From Polytrichum commune (lineage: Eukaryota > Streptophyta > Polytrichopsida > Polytrichales > Polytrichaceae): a stretch of 64,000 bases of DNA. The notes under the pieces are model-generated. The model saw only the letters and a list, made by a program, of their open reading frames with translations. It made no database searches and was not told the DNA's origin. The DNA lies in contig OX485807.1 in NCBI GenBank assembly GCA_950295325.1, positions 52,234,440 through 52,298,439 of the forward strand. The letters are read 5' to 3'. Below, piece by piece: positions 45,151 to 57,090 of the stretch (position 1 is the first letter of the stretch; every line of letters begins with the position of its first letter). Both the position numbers and the translations under genes were made by a program.

Positions 45151-48100
45151 GGAAGATGGACAATTTCTCTCGAAACCCTTAGTATCATAGCCAAACAAAT
45201 GTAATGGGGATGGAAATTTATTGGGCTCCAAATTCTTATGGAGTATTTCAACCCTATTCAACTCAAATTTTAGAGAAAATACTAGAAGAGAGGGATGTTC
45301 AAAGGGTTGAAGAAAACTCGGGGGGGGGGGGGGGGGGTCACTCCCTCTTGTGTTATGTAATCACGTGCATACAAAGGGTATTTTTAAGGGGTTTATTTAC
45401 CTTCTCATTTGGATTTTAGGGAACCCTTTAAGTAGAAAAAAAAACTTCATTAAATTTTCAGCACCCTATAAGTAATTATAAAAGAAAAACTAGAATATTT
45501 CAAATGATGCTAAATTACTTGGATTTACTCGTTCTACTAAAATGATGCTAAAATTTGGATTTACTCGTTCTGTACGAAGGCAAACTTAAGACTCCAATAT
45601 GACATGGCATATATCCACGTTGTTATATATTGGTGAAAGAAGAGTGTACACATCATAACCCAGTCGTTTAATTTTCAACCATTGTGCATGTATTATATGT
45701 TGGGCCGTAGCCATTTTGAGGTGAGACTGTTAGAGGGAGGGGGTGAGACCGAAATTAAACGGTCAAGGTGAAGATGTGTTCATTTTAGGATCCAGACAAG
45801 GCAAGTCGGGGCTAGACCGTTATCCTCCCGGATTTCAAGCCAAGGGGAAAGGACCCAGAGGGAGAGGGCTCTCGGGAAGGCGGTAGAAGTGTGAGGAGCG
45901 AGAGCTGCTGGGCGGCAACGTCTCTTCTTCGAGAGGCAGGGTTTGCTGGATGGGATTCCGGAGGTATGTGCAGAGGGTGCTAAAAAAAATGAGAATGGCG
46001 GCGGCAGCTCGGAGGTAACGGAGCTCAATAGACAAGGTCTCGAGTGGTTGCAGAGATGCAGCTGAGGGAGAGATCTCGGGAAGCAAGGGGAGGAAGAATA
46101 AGGGAGATGTGTAAGGGGGCGTAGCCAAGGAACTGTCCACTGCAGCAGTACAGGCGAGGGAAGTTAGTACAATTCCGCCACATGGCAACCAAATCTGGGT
46201 GCTTCGCAAGTCTGAGTGAAAAACTCAGTTGGGGGCAAGCAATTTGGATGGCTGCTGCAGGTGGAAGGAGGATCCAGGTCCTTCCGCACAATGTTGATCG
46301 CTTCAAGCATGAGGGACTGGAAGGCCTGTGAATGCAGCAGCTCGAATGAGAGAATGAGTGAGGCTGGCAATGGAAGGCCAGGCTCTGGGGACAAGAAGCT
46401 TCAGTTGAATTAGCAGGTAAGGTGTCCGCCCAGAGAGTTGGGAATTAAAAGGGCCATTCGAAGATTGTGAAGAACCCAAGAGTTATTTATTAGGTTGCAG
46501 AGGCTCATGCATTGGCTGGGAATGAGACAAAGTTGTGAGGAGGGGGCTGGTAAGTGCGGTGTTCCGGGAGTCGAAGCATCAAAGGGGACTGCCGCGAGCC
46601 ATACTGTCAAGCAGAGCGGGGGACTTGTGCGCTGGTAGCGCTATGCCAAGTGGCTGCCCCGAAGTGCATCCATCACAGATTTCATTGCCCAGGCCGAATG
46701 ATATAGAAACGAGGGGGGGAGAACTGAGCATCCTCACTGGTGACCAGGGTGTGCGGTGAAGGCAGCGCTGTTGGCTGCTGGGCTGCAAGCCGGGAGCTGG
46801 GTTGTCACAACTTCAAAAACAACGGAGATCTCGGGATTCGGGAAGTGGATGAAGGGTACCAGGGGCGGGTGGGATGGTGGTTGGTGAACCGAGGGGAGAC
46901 TAAGTGGGTTTAATGTTGTGGTAGGGATGGGTAGATTAGTGATGTATTAGAGCAGGCCAGTGGTAGAAATAATGATGTGAGAATAGGCAATCTAGCCATA
47001 CAATCTGGCGCGGTTCCATACCCTTGCGGATGGTTTTAGGACAATTAAGTAGCTTAGTTTTGTGGATTGGGATTTGAGAATGGGTGTTGATGTGTTGGTG
47101 GTTGGATTTGGTAATGACCATGTGTGAACCCAGAATCCCCCTCACCCTTATGTGCGTCTATGTCCGGGTGAGGGATCCTCTGTCACATTTCCAACCATCC
47201 CCGCAAGGGTGTGTAATTTCAACTCACTTCAACAACGGTTCGGTGCACTTGTCACCTTCCTTTTATTAACACATGATTATTTCAATGAGCCTTAAGCACT
47301 AACAAATGCTAAGGATCCTTACACACATTGAGGGATAAACCCCCCTTTCACTAATCCTAATTGGCTAAGATTAACCCAAACTAAGCTACCCTAGGTGGAT
47401 GTCGGATGTATTGAGTGACTGCCACCTCTACTACCCAGCTTCTGCTGCCTTCCAACCACAGTCTGCCCCCGAACCCCTTTGGGAATAGCCCCTGGTCTTG
47501 CCAGCCTGTTGACCGGCCTACCCCGTCACCTCCTTACCGGCTAGTCCGGTGGACCTCCCCTTTGCCCAACCAACCCAGCTCGAGGCAGCAGCTGCAGGGA
47601 GTCCTCACTGCCGAGGCCCCTGGTTGTATACAAGGTGATTAAGCTGGCCCTTGCCGACTTCCCCTGCCTCAACCTTGTTTGACCCAGAGAAATTAGTCCA
47701 GCTGCGGCTGGACTCGGGAACAGCTCCCACCCTGCTCGCATCCACTTCACCCTATTCAGTTCGTGATTTCTCCTCCCTTCGTCCTGCCTTTTTCTCTGAA
47801 TCTTGACACCCCCATCCTCAAGCTTCCAGAGCTACCAATGCTGCAGTAGCGCCATCCGTGACTGAAGTTTGGGTGCTCAATGCAGGTCCCCAATCCGATA
47901 CCCCCTTCCCCTTCACTCCATCCATCATCTCTTCACCCCTTCTCCCCTAAATTTTACTCTTGCCTTAACAATCCCCTCACCCCCACATCCTGGTCTGGGA
48001 TGCCCAATGCATCGACTGTAGCCGCTGAAATTCCCTTACCCTTTAATGATTCGTCTCCTTTAGTGTCCCAACATCACATTTTGAGCCCAGCTGCGAAATC

Positions 48101-50500
48101 GCTACCCTTCAGCACCCGCTGCCACTTCCAGCCTATCCTCCGCACCTCATTTCCCCACAGGGTATCGAGGGAGCTCCCTCTCCCAGTAGCTGGCTCACCC
48201 ATCCGTATATCAGTGTGTATCCCCCTTGGTTACAGCAGATCTCTCAGTTGGTAAGTAAGATTTGGTCGTTGGCAGATGGCCCTCGCAGCTTCGCTCCGCT
48301 GCCCTCCTCCCATTCCAGCAGCACTGAGAGGCCAGCAGCCTCCAACCGCTAACCAGCCGATCCAGGCTCCCGGAATTTTCTAGGGGTGTAGTGCAACCCC
48401 CCCCCCCTTAAATGAACACCCATCACTCCTAACCCACTAAAGTAAAACCCAGCTCTTTAACCTTAAGGCCTACATCCCCCAACCATTTTGACTAATCTCT
48501 AATTAATTCCTCACCCTTATCTAGCTATATAGAACTAATCATCCTAGCCTAAAACTTAAATCACCATTCAACTCAAAGCTCCACTCTTTTTATGTTTTGA
48601 ATTTAACCAATGCAAGATCCAATACAAAGTTTTAACACTCCAAGGCTTTAAGGGCACCTGTAAGTACCAATTTGGGCTCACACCATGAGGAAGAGAGTAT
48701 TTTTAAATACTTGTAGTCTGGGATCCTTTGAATAAAAGTTGTATGCCTTTTATTTTGGTGAATGGAACATCGGGAGCTTGATCCCAAATGCTAGAAGACG
48801 TTGTTCAAAGTGCATGTGAGTCATATGCTCTCACCCAGACTAGGACGTGTAAGGGTGGGGGTTTATGGCGACATCTTGCAAAAAAAGAGCCGTTATTAAG
48901 CAAAAGGTTGCTCCAAAAAAAGAGCTGTTATTAAGCCGTTGTTGTAGTTAAGTACTATGTGCATTCATACTGTTCGAGGAAGTGAGGTGACATGATTCAT
49001 AACTTTATTTGCTTTTCTTAAAATTCTCTATTGCATATAGAAAATGCACCTCATTTTTGTCACAAGTTTATAAAGGGTGACATGGAATAATTATTGCATA
49101 CAATCATACATCTCTATCATGAAATATGCATGGATGGATGAGAGGAGTTTGTTGCACACAAATCCTATTAATACACCATGGAAAGGTGGAACAAAGGCAT
49201 GCATTGTATTCTCCAGCCTTTGGAGATTGAGGTTTGAGTGCCATGCATGTCAACATGGCTTTCATTGAGGTGGGTTCTTAGATTTGATGCCATTTAATTG
49301 AAATTTGAATGCAAATCAACAAAAAATACACTCCTAGAAAATTGGAGCAATCGACAAGAAAACCTATAGGAGGTATGTGTTTGCCCCCCACTCCTCCACT
49401 TGTCCCCCTTGGGTAATTAAGGTGTTGGGAAATGGAATTCCTTCCCACCCACAAAGCTCAAGTATTGCCCATTGCCTCTATTACCCACCGATTATTGAGA
49501 GGGAGAAAGAGGCAAAGTTTTCCCTTAATAGAGGAGGGGGGGATAAATCCATTATTTGGAAAAACATCCCAAATTTGCCACTTCCCACACTTGTACTAGT
49601 GACCTCCAAATAGTAAAGTCATGAAACTCCATATCCTTCTATTTAAGGGGTACAAGTGGTGACTTGGAGAGGTGCTTATTACAATGTATTAAGTTATAAG
49701 ACATGTTACTACATAGGTTTCACCACACCAAATATTATATAATTCATAGAATTATCTTATTGTCATGACAAATTATCCACCACCGCCATCAACAAAAAAT
49801 CCAATTAATACAACCCCCTTATCGAAATACTTAGAAACAAAGGTCCAATCAATCACCTTATCACCGTCACCACTGGAGAAGGAAGAGCCATCCACAAACC
49901 TTCAATACAAGCACTAAAGAATCTCAAAATACCCCCAAGCAAGGTCAAAAAACTATTGAAGCACATAGAACACAATATAGCCATAAAACACTTGACAAAA
50001 ATAATCCTAAACAAATGAAAACTTTATAACAAACAAACACCTATGGACCCACCATAGGAAGAACGACCCCTCCTATAGATCAAACACGTTACCCAAAGGA
50101 GCCCACATTTTGAAAGAAATAAAAAAACCTTGTCATATAGCATGATGAGCTATGAACAAGGTAAAGAAGAATGAGCTTCCATTTCACATCAGTGTGCAAA
50201 TCACATAGAGGTTACTTTTTTGTTTTCATTTTTAAATTTGTTTTCATTACTATGAGACTACTTATAATATGTCACTTTCAATCACTTGCAAATCCTGATA
50301 GTTTTGCGTAGGTGTTGATAAATGGCATATAGATATTCTAAAACACATGTGTTCTTCACTTTTCTTTCTCTCACTTGCTTCCTATACTAGTGTACTATAA
50401 GAAAAACATTTCTATATCCTTAAAAGAATCACACTTGTATTTAATAGTAGTCGATGTAACTTGCTATATAACACCTTCAAATTTACATTGACCGGAGCAT
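45151..50500. other. Unassigned DNA with a GC-richer island
   Basis: No gene I can support. A run of about 18 G lies at 45319-45337. From about 45.7 to 48.4 kb the sequence is visibly richer in GC than its AT-rich surroundings and is full of short Pro/Ser/Leu-rich frames on both strands without domains. It may be an unrecognised insertion such as a non-coding LTR element. AAAAAAAGAGC-GTTATTAAG occurs twice near 48880-48935. 48.9-50.5 kb is AT-rich. Confidence 0.4.
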
Positions 50501-51266
50501 TTTCTTGGTCCACTTTACCATGCTTGCACCCATATGTATGAAACATGTGGAAGCCAAAAACTCAAAAAATCGTCCATCGAAGACCTTCTGGTTACACTTA
50601 AAATGGAAGAATATTCGTCTGAAATCCTCCGATTCTCCCATTCCCCAAGTTTCCTTGACGGTTAACTCTAGCATACAATCATTTTCAGACCTGGTAAGTT
50701 TAGTCAAGATTCGGATCAAAGCCTGGCAACTGGGTCACAATTTACTGATCAGGACAAGTGTCAATACACTTCATCTCGCTGGCAGTGCCCGAGTTCATGA
50801 CACGAGATCTTTGCATTTTTCTAGACGAATTGGAGCCCTGTATACCTATACGAGTTGCAGTATAAGAGCATGAATGCATCCCCCACATCTTCACTGCTTC
50901 GGTGACCACCAACATCATGGTCCAGTATCAACTAGTGAGCTAGGCTGCCTCTCGTGCATCATTCATCATCACTTGAAGCTCACAACTACAACAATTTTGG
51001 ATCACTTTGTTAGATTCACATCCTTGCACAAGTTTAGTTTCACTCGGGGGCCATTCCATCCTCCATCAACACATCCATCCAGCCACCCCAACACTTGAGG
51101 CATCGACACTTGAGGCTCACAAGCACGTCAGATTGCGATTAGTATAGTGGAATTAACCTTTCCTTACACAAGTTTAGGTTTCACTCGAGGGCCGGGCCAG
51201 ACTTGCATTAACCCAGACAGCCAGCCACAACAATCAACGTCGACGGTGGTGAAGTCGAAACGTGTG
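50501..51266 (+). other. Upstream region of the decarboxylase gene
   Basis: Probably promoter and leader. A phrase TTGCACAAGTTTAGTTTCACTCGGGGGCC near 51033 recurs in modified form near 51160. A minus-strand frame at 50483-50719 (FRRIFFHFKCNQKVFDGRFFEF) looks faintly protein-like, but I recognise nothing and do not call it. Confidence 0.35.
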
Positions 51267-54200
51267 ATGTGTGACCAAAATGTGACCATGTGCAATGGTG
51301 GGCACAACCTGGATGAGGTCGATGCGCAGGCTGGAGGTCAAAATGTACTCAATGGTGATTCAGCTAGTCCAAAGTCCATCACCACTCCGGCTGGGCGCAA
51401 GACAACACTGACGGAAAAGCACGAGACGGACCTGAAGGAATATTACAGCAAGAAGTTGGAAGTGCCGCCCAGCAACTCTGTGGGCGACCCGGCAAATGTG
51501 TACCCACAGACCCCGGGATTCAAGACCGTCGAGAGCGGAGTGGATGTGTACAAGGCCTTCCGCCTGCAACAGCCCGATGGGACAGCCATCACGCCCGCGG
51601 AGCGCGAGAAGGCGCTGGAGTTGACGAAAAAATATTTCACCAAAACCAAAGCGACCTTCATGGGGTATCAATCCAATCAGGACCAGGATTTCGCGGACAG
51701 CCTAGGTGAATATCTCAACATGCATGTAAGATTTCATCTTCGCGCAGTCCACTCCACAATCCGTAATACTCTTCCTGTTGTTGTTGGTTTTCCTTAAAAT
51801 TTCATCAAACAATGTATGCAACCTAGTTCGAGATAATATAATGATTCTGGCTGCATCATTAATTAGTTCGAGATATCACCAAAGAATACTAATGGCTTAG
51901 GTGAGTGACAGAATTTAGTAGAACCCTGCTTAGCGAACATGATGTATGAATCCATCACAAACTGGGCCCTGAACTGCAGCATCACCGGTTCTGTCTAGTA
52001 TTTAAAATGGAGGTAGATGGTACCACTGGTGAAAGTAGTACATCTACTACTCTCCTAGATAATGGGATAGAGGTGACGAACCCTCTGATGTATCACTACT
52101 GCCACATTGTGTGCAATTGGGTTTGAGTCTTGGTATAATACTCTTAATAGCCTCTTTACGGTGATCATTCCCGAATCATTCTACATGTAAAAGACAAGAG
52201 CGCTTTATATAACCAGAATGGCTACATCATCTTGAGACCGGAGAAACATTACTTGACACTAGTCTCAGCAGTTCTAGTAAAGCTTCAGAGAGTTCGTTGT
52301 TTGGCAGCTCAGTATGAATGGAAATGAGGAATTACCCACAATTGTAATCTTCGAAATGAACTCTGCCATCGCCGTGTATGCGGATCATGAATAACGTGGG
52401 TGACCCTATCAGTGAAGGAGCATTTACATATTAGACAGTACCAGTAAGGCTTCATCTTGACACTGAAGAAACATAGGGGTATAGATCTAATACATTGCTT
52501 GATTTTGGTCTCAACAGTTCTGATGTTGCTTCAGAGAGTCAAGTAATCATGAACAGCTCGATATGACATGTAAATGAGGAATCACACATAATTGCAAACT
52601 TCCAAATGAACTCTGCTATCTTCGTATATCATGCAGATTCTCAACACCGTCGGTGGCCCTGTCAGTGAAAGAAGCCTCTTTTTGTGGTATAAGATGTTAG
52701 ACAATGTGATCAGTAAGACTTCTCTCATCTTGAAACTGAAGAAACATAGGGTTAATAGATCTAGCTAATACATCAGTTAACACCAGTCTCAGAGGTTTCG
52801 ATATTGCTTCAGCTGGTCAATTAAAGTGAGCAGCTGAATATAAAATGGAAATTCGAAGGAACTTCATAATTGTATGATACTTCAAATCAATCAACGTTGC
52901 CATCATCGTCGTCGTCGTGTTATATATATGCATATATGTATGTCTGCAGATCAACAACTTGGGTGACCCTTTCAGTGAGGGAACGAACAGAAGCCACAGC
53001 AAGTTCATGGAGCGGGCAGTGCTGGACTACTTTGCATCACTGTGGCGAGCGAGATGGTCCCATGACCAGGGTAAACCAAACAACCAAGACAAGCTGCCGG
53101 ACCGAAAGTCCTACTGGGGTTACTGCCTCTCCATGGGAGGGACCGAAGGAAACATGTACGGCATGTGGAATGGGCGTGACTACCTGGCAGGCAAGGTTAT
53201 GTTATCTGACAAGATCAAATCCGAGCATGTGGAACCAAGCGTGGAGCCCAGCAATATCTACGAGCTTGATGAAGCCGGAGCTGCGTTGAGAGCCAAGCGA
53301 AGCTTCATCCCGATCTGCTTCTACTCCAAAGACACCCACTACTCCCTCAATAAATGCATGACCATTCTCAACATCCGCACATTTTATGAGGAAGGCAGTC
53401 TGCAGTACCCCTATCTCTGCCCGACGCTCCCGAACCGAACCAAGAAGACGTGGCCACACACAGTGCCCTCGAACGAGGATGGGTCGGTGGATATAGACTC
53501 GTTGGCCATCTTGGTGGAGTTTTTTGTGAAATTAGGGTACCCCATTCTGGTGAACTTCAACTACGGCACCACTTTCAAAGGTGCGTATGATGACGTGGAG
53601 GCCGCTGGGGAGAGGTTAATCCCCATTTTGGAGAAATACGGGATGTATGAGCGCATCATCCGATTCAAACACCGAGGTCAGAGGACGACAGTCTCCCGCA
53701 ACGGGTTTTGGTTTCATGTGGATGGGGCGTTGGGAGCAGCGTACATGCCATTCATCGAGGCTGCCCATGGGTCCAAACTCCTGGATGAGACTGGCACCCC
53801 GATCATGCCGAAGCGAGGCCCAAATTTCGATTTTTGCCTGCCATTTGTGCACTCGATCTCGATGAGTGGTCACAAATGGATCGGAGCACCGGTGCCCTGC
53901 AGGATTTACATGAGCAAAACCGTGTACCAGCTTATGCCCCCAGAGATTCCCATGTACATTGGTACCCCTGACACCACTTTTGCAGGATCTCGGAGTGGCC
54001 TGGCTGCCATGTTCCTGTGGGACTTCATCGCGCGGAACCCCTTGCCCAAGCTCGTGCAACGCGCCATTCAGTCCGAGGAGAAGGCCGCCTACTTCGAGGC
54101 CAAGCTCAAGGGCGTGGAGAAGGCGTTGCACGCTGACTTGTATGTGTTTCGGACGACCTTGTCCCTCGCGGTTGTGTTCAAGCGCCCAGCGCAAATTGTG

Positions 54201-54461
54201 GTGGACAAGTATTCTCTGTCCACCGAGACACGAAGTGAGGAAGACGACTCCAAGGTCGGGGCTAAAAACCCTAAATACTTTGCCCACGCATTTGCCATGA
54301 ATCATGTGAGCCTCGAGCTCGTCAACGAGTTTGAAGACGACCTCCTCCGCCATGGCTATCCACAAGAGTTGGATGCTCTTAGCAAATCCCACCGAGGAGT
54401 ACAAGAAGATCATGAAATTGACTTAAATAACACTGGCTCATCATCCCGCACGAGTTCATGA
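51267..54461 (+). CDS. PLP-dependent group II decarboxylase (histidine/aromatic amino-acid decarboxylase-like)
   Basis: Two exons: 51267-51725 and 52950-54461, intron 51726-52949 (GT..AG); the join reads LNMH|INNLGDPF in frame, giving about 656 residues. I take ATG 51267 as start because the frame upstream has only a GTG. Landmarks of fold-type I group II decarboxylases: YWGYCLSMGGTEGN (phosphate-binding, about residue 210); KDTHYSLNK with the ring-stacking His (about 283); FHVDGALGAAYMPF with the cofactor-binding Asp (about 411); SISMSGHKWIGAP with the Schiff-base Lys (about 462, codon 53874-53876). HVDGALG and GHKW are closer to bacterial/fungal histidine-decarboxylase-like enzymes than to plant tyrosine/tryptophan decarboxylases. 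Substrate cannot be set from sequence. No signal peptide is evident, so probably cytosolic. The frame is intact and GC-richer than its surroundings, consistent with a working gene. Confidence 0.85.
52200..52985 (+). repeat. Three tandem units in the intron, each carrying a copy of the start of exon 2
   Basis: A unit CATCTTGA-AC-GA-GAAACAT ... TCTCAG-AGTTC ... GCTTCAG ... AATGAACTCTGCCATC recurs at about 52230, 52455 and 52730. The first two end in decayed versions of exon 2's beginning: about 52386 reads MNNVGDPISEGA, about 52639 reads LNTVGGPVSERS, against the real INNLGDPFSEGT at 52950. So the last part of the intron plus the exon start has been triplicated. Confidence 0.75.
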
Positions 54462-55380
54462 CATCTTCAGATGCTTATGATGTTGAAAGGGATTGTTCTG
54501 TAAGAATCGGTTGAGTAATTCATTGATGAGTTGTTTATCTCTTTGGCCTTTAGTTAGTTGGCAATGTGCCCTGGTTTACGCGATATATGTGTAAAGAATT
54601 AATGACATCGTCGTATGCTTGTGATGTTGAAAGGAATTATTCCGTTAGGTTCGGTTGAGTATTCCTAGATAAGTTGTTTATCTCTCGAGCTTCTAATTGG
54701 CTCGCATCAGGCCGTGGTTTACGTGATATATGTATATAGAACAGGGCTCATTTGATTTTTGGCATGATTTGTAATACAATGGACATGCTATGAGTTACAT
54801 GTCACACGATGCAAATTATGAAGATTTAGGTACTTCTTCTTAATTTTTTTGATCTGCAGATACTTTTGAAGTCTGTGTGGGTGTTGTATGAGGCTAATTT
54901 ATTGAGGAAACGGTTTTATCTTTCTTGAAAGTAGTTTGAATCAATGGAGATGAGGAGCTACTTGATTGAGATGTAATTTGGTCTATGCTTCTTCATACAT
55001 TTTTTGGCCTCGTTTATGCACAGAAACTTTTAGCTAGGGTCACATAATGATGCAGTTTAGTATCGTCTGCTGAGTCTTGTAGTTCCCCACTTCCAGTAAT
55101 TCTCTTAAATTTGATCTGCACTCCTTGAGCAATTATTATCCTCAACTTGGTGTATAGAGCAATTTGGCCTAATATTGAGTGGTCAACTGATGCAGATCTA
55201 TCCACCTATCAATGTGCTCTCATCTCTATCTCGATCGATGAAGGTGTGTTTCACCAAGAATTTGCACGCTCTTCCTTGAGCTTGAGGAGAAGCTCCTCCT
55301 TGTTGAGGCTTATGGTAACAAAGTCCAGCAAGTATGTCTTGTTGTAGTTGGTTTAAGATCTCCTTTGTAGAATCTCCTTT
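54462..55380 (+). repeat. Decarboxylase 3' region with a tandem duplication
   Basis: A unit of about 130 bp (TGACATC-TC-GATGCTTATGATG...GTTGAGTA-TTC...GTTTATCTCT...GGTTTACG-GATATATGT) occurs at about 54458 and 54600. This is presumably in the 3' untranslated region. No gene follows before the LTR at 55386. Confidence 0.65.
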
Positions 55381-55385
55381 GTAGT

Positions 55386-56322
55386 TGTCGCGCACCTCTC
55401 CATGAGGAGTGCCCGCAACACCATGGGCACAAGGGGGACCCCGGAGTGACACCCAGGACTTGTGGCGCCATTGGTGAGAGGGCCCAAGTACTCTTAGTAT
55501 GGGTGAGGGCCCCGGGCGTTGAGAACGCCTCTCACCCACGAGGACTAAGAGTCATGAGGGTAAGGCCATAAGTTACAAGTAGCTTATGGCGGTGGAATTC
55601 TAGAATGCTAAGGAACACCTCAATCGGAGGTGCTAGCTAGGAGATATGGCCATTTGAGTGGGGCGCTGTCCCGGGACAGCACCCTGGGACAGCAGTGACC
55701 TGGGAGTGGTGCCCGGGACTGCCAAGGTTTGAGGAGCCATAACTTCCTCAATACTTGCCCGAATGGGGCAGGTGAGGAGTCCATCGGCATCTACGCAAAG
55801 AGTAGATGACGATAGAGTGGTCGCTTGAGAGCATCAGACATCATATGTAGAAGTTATGGTGGTCTGAAGCTGCTGGGAGGTTCTAGCCCCAGCGGCTAAG
55901 GGAAAATGTCCACTTGGCCCCAACCCTTGTAGAGAGACAAAAGGATACTTGATGGTGGGGTAGGGGCCCCGCCCAAAGTCCTAGAGGCTTATATGGGTGA
56001 GGCGGCTTAGCCGACCGACCCCCCCGGAGCATACTTGGCAATGTGCTCCGGGTAGTTGTAGTGTTGTTTTGGCAACACGATGATCAACTCAAGAGTGGAC
56101 TTCCATGGATGGAAGTCCACCTTAGCCATTGGCTACCTACGAAGGGGAGAGTCCCGAATGCATGTGTAGGAGGGTTTGGTGACCTAGCCATGAGCTTGAA
56201 GGTCCGCGGTTTTGGGAGCTAACCATGCATGTGCGTGGGATGTGCAGGTTAGCGCTCATGGCACTTGCTAGGTTGGAAAGGCGGTCAAGCTAAGTGAAGG
56301 AAAACTAGCAAGGGTTGCGACA
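55386..56322 (+). mobile_element. Solo LTR copy 5
   Basis: 937 bp, TGTCGCGCACC to GGTTGCGACA, with perfect 5-bp duplication GTAGT (55381-55385 and 56323-56327). More diverged than copies 1, 3 and 4, with a deletion near the middle (around 56020). Confidence 0.9.
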
Positions 56323-56327
56323 GTAGT

Positions 56328-57090
56328 TGCTTTAGGATCAGGGGAGGCCGTGAAATTCCATATAGGGTTTCGATTTTCTTAGGTGAAGGTCTTATAATTG
56401 TTTTGGAGGCGGTTTAGGGTTTAGAGTTTCTGTGCACGGCTTGTGATTGATTGTTCCGCTTTTGTTGGGGGGCCGTGCTGGTGTTTACGGAGGCAACTCA
56501 AGTGAAGATGTGGACTATGGAAGGTGATTCTATTGTGTTGCAATATTACAACAAGTTGAAGGTTTTTGAAGAGGAAATGTACACCTCACTCAAGGTTCGT
56601 TGGAGGGGTTATTGAATTTTAGGACAATGAAGATGAATGTAGGATTCGGAAGAAGATGGAGGGTTTGAACGATATAGAGAGTGATGAGTATGTCTTGCCG
56701 CAATGGAATGAGGTGGAGAGAGCCCATAAATGGCATCGTCTAGACGATTGAAGTCATGTAGCAAATCCAAATCACCAACAAGCGGTCGAGGAGTTCTCAT
56801 AGAAGAAACGCTGACCCCTGGTGGGATCAGCATGATTGAAATGCCCGTTCGACCCACCCTTGATATTATGTCCACTGGACATAATATCAGTGGTGCATCA
56901 CTACTAACCCCTCTCGGGGTGGGCACTATAGAAACTGGGGTGACCAGGTTGGTTGGCCATGTGTTGGTGTGGTTGTAATGCTTGTAGGGGCAAAGGTTAT
57001 AACTTTGTGGGGTGGGTGTTGAGTCATGGGCCTTCCATTAGTTTATTGTGATATCTTTTATTTATTGGTTGGCTAGTGTTTTGGGAGTTC
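56328..57090. other. Probable 3' region of the LINE, with a 27-bp inverted repeat
   Basis: No gene recognised. 56862-56888 is a perfect inverted repeat (GATATTATGTCCA, one C, TGGACATAATATC), which could fold in the LINE RNA's 3' part. Flanking GACCCACC and GGGGTGGG could extend it. Confidence 0.4.

Noticed and set aside
47415-48254. Pro/Ser-rich plus-strand frames
   Set aside because: No domain, no splice context and equal open frames on the other strand.
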